Origin: Glaciimonas sp.
Lineage (GTDB): Bacteria > Pseudomonadota > Gammaproteobacteria > Burkholderiales > Burkholderiaceae
DNA: 9,664 bases
Assembly (NCBI GenBank): GCA_014377145.1
Contig: JACMQE010000062.1
Span: forward strand, 1 to 9,664
Reading direction: 5' to 3'
This document shows, one piece after another, positions 5,655 through 9,664 of this stretch. The notes under the pieces were generated by a model. The model did not search any database and was not told the DNA's origin. It was given only the letters and a program-made list of their open reading frames with translations. A program made the translations under genes and the position numbers. How positions within the stretch are numbered: position 1 is the first letter of the stretch; each line of letters begins with the position of its first letter.

Positions 5655-6266
5655 TCAATATGTTTCCACCTTCCATACTTCAATCTTACTGAGTTTATTG
5701 TTCGTAAATGTACCGATAATCGAGATCCCAACATCAAAATAATTTTGTGCAGACCCAGCAAGAATAGATTGTTTAACGTCTTCTGGAAACCTGTTTATTT
5801 CAACTGAACTCATCGGCCGTTTACTTTCTATATAAGCCCGTCCAGTGTTTTTCTCCCACCGAACACTCGTTTCAACGATGCGAGCGAATTCTTTCTTCGT
5901 TTGGCCTAGTTGGACGCCAGCCAAGTTCAAAGTTTTTGGTACGAGATTTTCAAGATATTTCGCACATGGTTGCTTATTATCGTTAATGCCAATGCCGAAA
6001 CCAAGAAGTTCGTGATCTGGACCACCCATTTCTCCGGACAAGAAGTAAATGATTCCATTTGGCGTCCGGTAGCATATTTTTGCCACATATTCACCAGCGT
6101 CTCCGGTCTCAATAACCTTAGTATGTCCAATGCTTTTGGCAACCTGTGCCAAGGTCACTTTTCCAAGCTGAAAACTCGCGAAACTTGTGAACTGTGAGCC
6201 ATCACTCTGCGCAACCGCGACATCCGAGAAATAGACTGCAATTACCAAAAATAGTATCCGTAACAT
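5655..6266 (-). CDS. Secreted cassette protein, unknown function
   Basis: This 203-residue protein opens MLRILFLVIAVYFSDVAVA, a signal peptide with probable cleavage before Gln20. The mature protein has two cysteines (65 and 101) suited to a disulfide. It has two similar short segments, FQLGKVTLAQVAKSIG (about 32-47) and VQLGQTKKEFARIVE, that could be repeats resembling the G-x-T-x-x-E/Q-V helix starts of SmpA/BLIP-like periplasmic domains; this resemblance is weak. The ATG at 6266 lies only five bases after the attC core GTTAGCC and has no Shine-Dalgarno, so translation may depend on coupling or unusual initiation. TGA stop at 5655-5657. Confidence 0.83.
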   Translation of the reverse strand: MLRILFLVIAVYFSDVAVAQSDGSQFTSFASFQLGKVTLAQVAKSIGHTKVIETGDAGEYVAKICYRTPNGIIYFLSGEMGGPDHELLGFGIGINDNKQPCAKYLENLVPKTLNLAGVQLGQTKKEFARIVETSVRWEKNTGRAYIESKRPMSSVEINRFPEDVKQSILAGSAQNYFDVGISIIGTFTNNKLSKIEVWKVETY

Positions 6267-6271
6267 AACGT

Positions 6272-6338
6272 GGCTAACGTCGAGCTGAGGTGGCTGCGGG
6301 GTCTTTTGCGCAGGTCCCCCTCGAGCGGCGGGTTAGAG
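6272..6338 (-). repeat. attC site, 67 bp (cassette 3, DUF4188 gene)
   Basis: Left end GGCTAAC (6272-6278), right end GTTAGAG (6332-6338). The arms pair through GTCGAGCTGAGGTGGCTGCG on the left and CGCAGGTCCCCCTCGAGCGG on the right. The TAA stop of the adjoining gene (6333-6335) lies in the core. It is much more GC-rich than neighbouring attC sites. Confidence 0.85.
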
Positions 6339-6812
6339 TGCCTTCTTCCTGCCGCCCAGTCTGCCGGTCGCGGACTGCTTGCCACCAGCAGCTGGACTCA
6401 ATGTGCCCGCCTTACCCAAGCCGAATGGCGGCATGTTTGCATAGACGTTCTCGTAGGTTCCCGGCGACGCCATATACGTTTCGTGCCAAATTCCAACCGA
6501 GCCGTCTGTCCCAACAGATTTGTTGAAGGCTTGCCACGCAGGTAGGTGCTCGGCATTCCTGTTCTTCGCATATGCCAATAACTGATCCATTGAACGCCAG
6601 TACTGAACAAGAATGATCGTACGGGAAAACCACGTTTCAGCATGAATGAAACCAAGCTCAGGCTGACTGTAAAGTTCCCTGACCATTCGGGGCATGGCCA
6701 TCGCCACAGGTAGCCACTTATGCACTTTCAGCGGATTGTTAATGCGCATGCCAATGAGGAAGACGACGAACTCGCCTTCTAGTTCTGCTGTGAGTCGCTC
6801 TTTTCGGATCAT
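6333..6812 (-). CDS. DUF4188 family protein
   Basis: This 159-residue cytoplasmic protein carries the features of the DUF4188 family (PF13826): GEFVVFLIGMRINNPLKVHKW (13-33, without a membrane anchor), a middle SRTIILVQYWRSMDQLLAYA segment, HLPAWQAFNK, and GIWHETYMASPGTYENVYAN, ending with NMPPFGLGKAG. The family is predicted to have a ferredoxin-like/dimeric alpha-beta barrel fold related to small monooxygenases and phenylacetaldoxime dehydratase-like proteins; no activity is established. The conserved H-x-x-A-W and W-H-E-T-Y residues may line the pocket. About 30 C-terminal residues are Gly/Lys-rich and probably disordered. ATG at 6812; a purine stretch, GAGAG, lies nine bases upstream. Confidence 0.88.
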   Translation of the reverse strand: MIRKERLTAELEGEFVVFLIGMRINNPLKVHKWLPVAMAMPRMVRELYSQPELGFIHAETWFSRTIILVQYWRSMDQLLAYAKNRNAEHLPAWQAFNKSVGTDGSVGIWHETYMASPGTYENVYANMPPFGLGKAGTLSPAAGGKQSATGRLGGRKKAL

Positions 6813-6823
6813 GAATGTATTCT

Positions 6824-6955
6824 CTCTAACGCCGAGTTCAGCGGCAGTTTTTAAGTTGTGGTTTTATGGAATATTTTTGCGCAGCAAAACCATAAAACTG
6901 CGACTTAAAAACTGTCCAGCACGCGAAGCGTGCGAGCTGCAACGACTTGTTATAA
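6824..6955 (-). repeat. attC site, 132 bp (cassette 2), nested palindrome
   Basis: Left end CTCTAAC (6824-6830), right end GTTATAA (6949-6955). Three nested inverted repeats lie inside: CAGTTTTTAAGT (6845-6856) with ACTTAAAAACTG (6903-6914), GTTTTATGG (6861-6869) with CCATAAAAC (6890-6898), and TTTTGC-gca-GCAAAA (6875-6889). It is nearly identical to the attC at 7371-7503. The stop of the adjoining gene (6950-6952) lies in the core. Confidence 0.92.
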
Positions 6956-7357
6956 GAGGCCATAGCGAATAACTGCATGTCCGGAACCAGCTTTTGGGTC
7001 ATACCCCGCCCAGATTTCACCCCATGAAAATTTACCGACTTTATACCCAATATTAAATAACCATTTCTCTGTATCTTTTGCACGTAATTTTTCTTTAGCT
7101 TCGTTGAAGTCATTCCAGCTGCTTCCATATTTATCAGGGTTAGCGACGGATATGTTTAATACTTGAATTTTTGACTGAAAAAAACAAAGACTGAAAATAA
7201 TAGCCTCACCGCAAATTTCAATAGGCGATAACGCATACCAAACATAACCATTACCCAAATTTCGCTCATTAATATCGGCCATTTTTGAAATTTCCGATTC
7301 GGATAGATTAGAGCTGAGAGTAATGCCATTTTGCAAATCAAGTTTAAATTCTTGCAC
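6950..7357 (-). CDS. Small soluble cassette protein, unknown function
   Basis: This 135-residue protein starts at GTG 7357; AAGG is the nearest Shine-Dalgarno-like sequence, about eleven bases upstream. No upstream in-frame ATG exists within the cassette. There is no signal peptide or membrane helix. The C-terminal section, KVGKFSWGEIWAGYDPKAG followed by GHAVIRYG, looks like a conserved core, and I have a general impression of similar small hypothetical proteins in proteobacterial genomes, but no function is known to me. The N-terminal half alternates short strands and helices (IEICGEAIIFSLCFF). The gene is AT-rich, and is cassette two from attI, so it could be transcribed from Pc. Confidence 0.78.
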   Translation of the reverse strand: MQEFKLDLQNGITLSSNLSESEISKMADINERNLGNGYVWYALSPIEICGEAIIFSLCFFQSKIQVLNISVANPDKYGSSWNDFNEAKEKLRAKDTEKWLFNIGYKVGKFSWGEIWAGYDPKAGSGHAVIRYGLL

Positions 7358-7370
7358 GATTTCATTTGCC

Positions 7371-7503
7371 TTATAACGCCGAGTTCAGCGGCAGTTTTTA
7401 AGTTGTGGTTTTATGGAATACTTTTGCGCAGCAAAACCATAAAGCCGCGACTTAAAAACTGTCCAAGGAGCGCAGCGACTGGTGCTGCAACGACTTGTTA
7501 AAT
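7371..7503 (-). repeat. attC site, 133 bp (cassette 1), nested palindrome
   Basis: Left end TTATAAC (7371-7377), right end GTTAAAT (7497-7503, perfect). Same nested palindromes as 6824-6955: CAGTTTTTAAGT (7392-7403) with ACTTAAAAACTG (7450-7461), and GTTTTATGG (7408-7416) with CCATAAAGC (7437-7445, one wobble). It differs mainly in the short segment AAGGAGCGCAGCGACTGGTG near its right arm. Confidence 0.92.
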
Positions 7504-7504
7504 A

Positions 7505-8068
7505 CTACTGCACCAAATACATAACTAATTTAAATAGCCAGTACGTGCAAGTAGATGCACCAATAAAAATTAATAGGTACAAAAGAGCAACTATAAATTT
7601 TGATGGCGGTGAAGTAGGAATTATATTGATTCCCTTAGCCAAACCTTCATCCGATTTAACATAAGCATGAATTTGATTCCAAAGAATGGGTGGGAAATAC
7701 AAATATGAAATTGATACCTGTTCATTTTGGACCAATGTAGGAAAAACAATTTCTGCGCTTTCTCCCTGACCTTTCTCTAAACTATAGGTTAATGGTGGAT
7801 AAATTTGGAAACTTGCAGGAAGAAAGAAATGGCCAATTCTTACATTTTTAGCAGCCATTTTTCCTTCGTTTCGCACAACGATACTATGAGTGTGAACCGA
7901 ATTTGACGCTGATGGGTTTTCTTGATTAGGTAAAGGATGTGCAGACGAATGGACCAAATAGAAAACTAGCCGTGGCTTCGCCTCCAAATATTTTTTTAGT
8001 AATGCACCAACTATTGCGACCAGTATAGGCGAAGCTATTTTCGCTACAATTTCAAAGTCTAGTGCCAT
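7505..8068 (-). CDS. First cassette: two-TM membrane protein, unknown function
   Basis: This 187-residue protein has an N-terminal hydrophobic helix (about 8-26) and a C-terminal one (about 157-186). Between them is a domain of about 130 residues rich in beta strands (VHTHSIVVRNEGKMAAKNVRIG, SYLYFPPIL). The VRNEGK-xAxNVxI pattern resembles an immunoglobulin-like/CARDB-type strand pair, which I treat as a weak hint. Function unknown. The ATG at 8068 has a good Shine-Dalgarno (AAGGAA, 8075-8080) six bases upstream. This is the attI-proximal cassette, hence the most recently inserted or retained, and the one best placed to be expressed from Pc. TAG stop at 7505-7507, next to its attC. Confidence 0.85.
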   Translation of the reverse strand: MALDFEIVAKIASPILVAIVGALLKKYLEAKPRLVFYLVHSSAHPLPNQENPSASNSVHTHSIVVRNEGKMAAKNVRIGHFFLPASFQIYPPLTYSLEKGQGESAEIVFPTLVQNEQVSISYLYFPPILWNQIHAYVKSDEGLAKGINIIPTSPPSKFIVALLYLLIFIGASTCTYWLFKLVMYLVQ

Positions 8069-8083
8069 TCTTCATTCCTTCTT

Positions 8084-8145
8084 ATTTAACAGTGATATGT
8101 CCGAACTGGCGTGACGCCTATCTGGACTTTTGTCGCATAACGTTT
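8084..8145 (-). other. attI: attI recombination site
   Basis: The core GTTAAAT (minus strand; plus ATTTAAC at 8084-8090) matches GTTRRRY perfectly. It is the only such core between intI and the first cassette gene, and it lacks the paired arms of an attC, as attI sites do. The outer limit toward intI (about 8145) is set by analogy with the size of other attI sites and is approximate. Exchange should fall between G and TT of the core. Confidence 0.82.
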
Positions 8146-8162
8146 TAAGAAAAAACTCTCAA
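8134..8162 (-). promoter_or_regulatory. Weak alternative cassette promoter
   Basis: Minus-strand TTGAGA (8157-8162), 17-base spacer, TATGCG (8134-8139). The -35 is reasonable but the -10 is poor (three of six). It would start transcription just inside attI. Offered as a secondary candidate to the stronger promoter at 8253-8280. Confidence 0.25.
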
Positions 8163-8169
8163 AACCCGC

Positions 8170-8197
8170 TTGCAGCTTGGCTTTCATTAGATATACT
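8170..8197 (+). promoter_or_regulatory. intI promoter
   Basis: TTGCAG (8170-8175), 16-base spacer, TATACT (8192-8197, five of six to TATAAT). The LexA box begins inside the -10, so repression by occlusion is expected. The start at ATG 8225 lies about 28 bases beyond the -10. Confidence 0.7.
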
Positions 8198-8213
8198 GTA
8201 TGTTTATCCAGTA
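8194..8213 (+). promoter_or_regulatory. LexA (SOS) box controlling intI
   Basis: TACTGTATGT-TTATCCAGTA matches the E. coli LexA consensus TACTGTATAT-ATATACAGTA at 17 of 20 positions, with the CTGT half intact and CCAG in place of ACAG. It overlaps the intI -10 element. LexA boxes at intI promoters are established in Vibrio and class 1 integrons; here they tie cassette shuffling to DNA damage. Confidence 0.88.
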
Positions 8214-8224
8214 TTAAATACTTT

Positions 8225-9217
8225 ATGAAAACCGTCACTGCAATTCCGTTGCATTCTATCAAGCTTCTTGATCGTGTCAAGGAAGCAATTCGCTATAAAC
8301 ATTACAGCATGCGGACGGAGGAAGTGTATGTCTACTGGATACGGTTTTTTATTCGCTTTCACCAGCTACGCCATCCGCAAGAGATGGGGGCGCCTGAAGT
8401 TGAAGCGTTCTTGAGTCATCTGGCGAACCAAAGGCAGGTCGCTGCCTCCACCCACAAGCAAGCCTTGTGCGCCATTATATTTTTATACAAAGTGGTATTG
8501 CAGCAAGATCTGCCCTGGCTCAATGAGATCGGCCAACCCAAGGTGATTCGTCGTTTGCCCGTCGTTTTATCGGTGGAAGAGGTAAAGTCGCTTCTGGCGC
8601 TGATGTCGGGTGAACATTTGCTCCTGGCACAATTACTCTACGGCACAGGCATGCGTATCTCTGAGGCATTAAATTTACGCGTAAAGGATCTCGATTTTTT
8701 ACATAGAACCATCATCGTGCGTGAAGGTAAGGGTGGTAAAGATCGTGCTTTGATGCTGCCCTTAAGCCTGGTCGAACTGCTGCAAGCGCAGCTGGTGCGT
8801 GCCAATACTCTGTGGGCGAAAGATCGTGCCAACCAGACACCTGGCGTAGCCATGCCGTTTGCCATGGAACGAAAATATCCACGCGCAGGGCAAAGCTGGG
8901 CCTGGCATTGGGTTTTTCCACAGGCGACATTATCGACCGACCCGCGTAGCCAGGTTGTGCGAAGACATCATCTGTACGACCGTACTTTTCAACGTGCGTT
9001 CAAACTGGCGAAGGAAAGTGCCGCTATTCATAAACCCGCGACGCCGCACACCCTGCGCCATTCCTTTGCCACGCACTTGCTGCAATCTGGTTATGACATC
9101 CGTACAGTACAAGACTTGCTCGGCCACGCCGACGTCAGCACCACCATGATTTACACCCATGTGTTGAAGGTAGGCGGTGGTGGCGTGCGCAGCCCGCTTG
9201 ATAGCCTCCCAAAATAA
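8225..9217 (+). CDS. intI: Integron integrase IntI
   Basis: This 330-residue tyrosine recombinase cuts and joins folded single-stranded attC at attI. Its N-terminal core-binding domain is about 10-110 (SAM-like: [23 protein letters not shown]). The catalytic domain has R144 in GTGMRISEA, the beta-hairpin Lys in EGKGGKDR, H275-x-x-R278 in [12 protein letters not shown]301 in [10 protein letters not shown] and the nucleophile Y310 in MIYTHV. The integron-specific insert that separates IntI from XerC/D is present ([17 protein letters not shown], about 217-233), and so is the [12 protein letters not shown] tail. Length is normal and all catalytic residues are intact, so it should be active. ATG 8225 is chosen because the frame's earlier TTG (8177) lies upstream of the promoter -10 and LexA box. 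Its Shine-Dalgarno is weak. Confidence 0.96.
   Translation: MKTVTAIPLHSIKLLDRVKEAIRYKHYSMRTEEVYVYWIRFFIRFHQLRHPQEMGAPEVEAFLSHLANQRQVAASTHKQALCAIIFLYKVVLQQDLPWLNEIGQPKVIRRLPVVLSVEEVKSLLALMSGEHLLLAQLLYGTGMRISEALNLRVKDLDFLHRTIIVREGKGGKDRALMLPLSLVELLQAQLVRANTLWAKDRANQTPGVAMPFAMERKYPRAGQSWAWHWVFPQATLSTDPRSQVVRRHHLYDRTFQRAFKLAKESAAIHKPATPHTLRHSFATHLLQSGYDIRTVQDLLGHADVSTTMIYTHVLKVGGGGVRSPLDSLPK
8253..8280 (-). promoter_or_regulatory. Candidate cassette promoter Pc inside intI
   Basis: On the minus strand TTGACA (8275-8280, perfect) is followed by a 16-base spacer and TAGAAT (8253-8258, five of six). It lies within the first codons of intI and points into the array, about 165 bases from the attI core. 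Pc of class 1 integrons likewise lies within the integrase gene. It is the best sigma-70 match directed at the cassettes in this region. Confidence 0.7.
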
Positions 9218-9241
9218 AGCCCGGAACCAGTCCGGGCTTTT
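9216..9241. terminator. Bidirectional intrinsic terminator between intI and icmF
   Basis: A perfect ten-base stem, AAAGCCCGGA, loop ACCAG, TCCGGGCTTT, followed by T. On the opposite strand the hairpin is followed by TATTTT. It begins at the intI TAA stop (9215-9217) and so serves intI and the convergent mutase gene. Confidence 0.88.
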
Positions 9242-9251
9242 GGCCTTTAGC

Positions 9252-9268
9252 GGTGCGCATGGCGCACC
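9252..9268. repeat. Short GC-rich palindrome (REP-like)
   Basis: GGTGCGC-ATG-GCGCACC is a seven-base perfect inverted repeat followed by CTACA. Palindromes of the GGTGCGC...GCGCACCCTAC type recur between convergent genes in many proteobacterial genomes. Only one copy is present here, so family membership is inferred. Confidence 0.6.
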
Positions 9269-9281
9269 CTACATTGGTGGC

Positions 9282-9664
9282 TTACATACTGCGCCGATAT
9301 TGCCCACCGACCTCAAACAAGGCAGTGGTGATCTGCCCGAGTGAGCAAACCCGTGCTGCTTCCATCAGTTTAGCGAAGACGTTTTCGTCGTTGATAGCCG
9401 CTTGCTGCAATGCCGCCAGCGCTTGCGGGGCGTCGTTGGCGTGGCGTTGGTGAAAGTCGGCCAATCTGTTCAGTTGCGATTGCTTTTCTTCTTCGGTAGA
9501 GCGTGCCAGTTCTATCTTTTGCGGGGTCTCGCCTTGCTTGGGATTGCGGAAGGTGTTGACGCCGACGATAGGCAAAGTGCCGTCGTGTTTCATGTGCTCG
9601 TAGTGCATCGATTCTTCTTGAATCTTGCGGCGCTGGTAGCCGGTTTCCATCGCGCCCAGCACAC
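9282..9664 (-). CDS. icmF: Fused isobutyryl-CoA mutase (IcmF-like), C-terminal part
   Basis: The frame is open to the right edge and covers the last 127 residues. It begins with LGAMETGYQRRKIQEESMHYE, the conserved end of the acyl-CoA mutase substrate barrel, continues with GTLPIVGVNTFRNP, and ends CSLGQITTALFEVGGQYRRSM. That C-terminus is typical of IcmF, the coenzyme-B12-dependent mutase fused to its GTPase chaperone (isobutyryl-CoA/n-butyryl-CoA interconversion), which distinguishes it from a free methylmalonyl-CoA mutase subunit. The N-terminal B12 and GTPase domains lie off the edge, so the fusion itself is not seen. It converges on intI and belongs to the chromosomal flank of the integron. 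Confidence 0.82.
   Translation of the reverse strand, partial: VLGAMETGYQRRKIQEESMHYEHMKHDGTLPIVGVNTFRNPKQGETPQKIELARSTEEEKQSQLNRLADFHQRHANDAPQALAALQQAAINDENVFAKLMEAARVCSLGQITTALFEVGGQYRRSM

Larger units (their letters stand above)
1..9217. mobile_element. Chromosomal integron: intI, attI and a 13-cassette array
   Basis: An integron-type tyrosine recombinase reads rightward from 8225. A recombination core sits at 8084-8090, and twelve attC-like sites follow leftward. Each attC has an RYYYAAC-like left end, a GTTRRRY-like right end (plus strand) and inverted-repeat arms. Every interval between sites holds one minus-strand gene, whose stop lies in or just beside the next attC. This head-to-tail arrangement, pointing away from intI, is the defining integron layout. 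The lack of resistance genes, the related attC sites and the adjoining metabolic gene argue for a resident chromosomal integron and not a mobile class 1 element. The array continues past the left edge. Confidence 0.95.

Noticed and set aside
6270..6545. Plus-strand open frames over the DUF4188 gene and its attC
   Set aside because: They overlap the recognisable DUF4188 protein on the minus strand and run through the attC; composition is Arg/Cys/Pro-rich, as in antisense shadows.
6824..7503. The repeated palindromic blocks as a CRISPR array or insertion sequence ends
   Set aside because: There are two copies only, about 547 bases apart with a gene between them, each bounded by integron cores. 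They are attC sites.
8177..8224. An earlier TTG start for intI
   Set aside because: It lies before the -10 element and LexA box of the intI promoter, so it would not be transcribed from it. ATG 8225 gives a normal-length integrase.
8069..8224. A group IIC-attC intron or transposase between intI and the array
   Set aside because: No reverse transcriptase or transposase frame exists in the window, and the interval is fully accounted for by attI and promoters.
8086..8280. A 64-codon minus-strand frame between intI and the first cassette
   Set aside because: It covers attI, the LexA box and the intI start, has no ribosome binding site and no recognisable product. Non-coding regulatory sequence explains the region.

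Overview
The window is the integrase end of a sedentary chromosomal integron, next to a housekeeping catabolic gene. The E. coli-type LexA box, the long array of related attC sites and the neighbouring fused acyl-CoA mutase (icmF-like) suggest a proteobacterium, probably a beta- or gammaproteobacterium. The sequence does not settle the species.

Layout from the right: 9282-9664 (minus) is the C-terminal end of an IcmF-type mutase. It converges on intI (8225-9217, plus), and the two are separated by a symmetrical hairpin terminator and a short GC-rich palindrome. Upstream of intI lie a LexA-overlapped promoter, the attI recombination site (core 8084-8090), and a near-consensus minus-strand promoter inside the intI reading frame that is the best candidate for the cassette promoter Pc.

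From attI leftward to position 1 runs an unbroken array of 13 cassettes, the last one cut by the window edge. Each has one gene on the minus strand and is separated from the next by one of 12 attC sites. In order from attI the genes are: a two-TM membrane protein; a small soluble protein; a DUF4188 protein; a secreted protein; a polytopic membrane protein; a secreted two-cysteine protein; a membrane-anchored protein; a TPR-like lipoprotein with a TTG start; a soluble protein with a HEPN-type R-x4-H motif; a second polytopic membrane protein; an LprI/DUF1311-like secreted protein; a second lipoprotein; and a RelE/ParE-superfamily toxin with its own promoter. Nine of the 13 encode membrane, secreted or lipid-anchored proteins.

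How it works together: under DNA damage LexA should release intI, and the integrase recombines folded attC sites with attI, shuffling cassettes toward Pc. Only cassettes near attI are likely to be strongly transcribed from Pc. The toxin cassette, far from Pc, carries its own promoter, as expected for an array-stabilising toxin-antitoxin cassette. The attC sites fall into families (a 132/133-bp pair, a 123-bp pair, a group of exactly 90 bp), as in long-resident chromosomal integrons. Several cassette genes start 5-8 bases after the attC core, so the recombination core itself may contribute to ribosome binding. The most interesting candidates for new biology are the HEPN-motif cassette, the gene whose C-terminus is encoded by its attC, and the many envelope proteins of unknown function.
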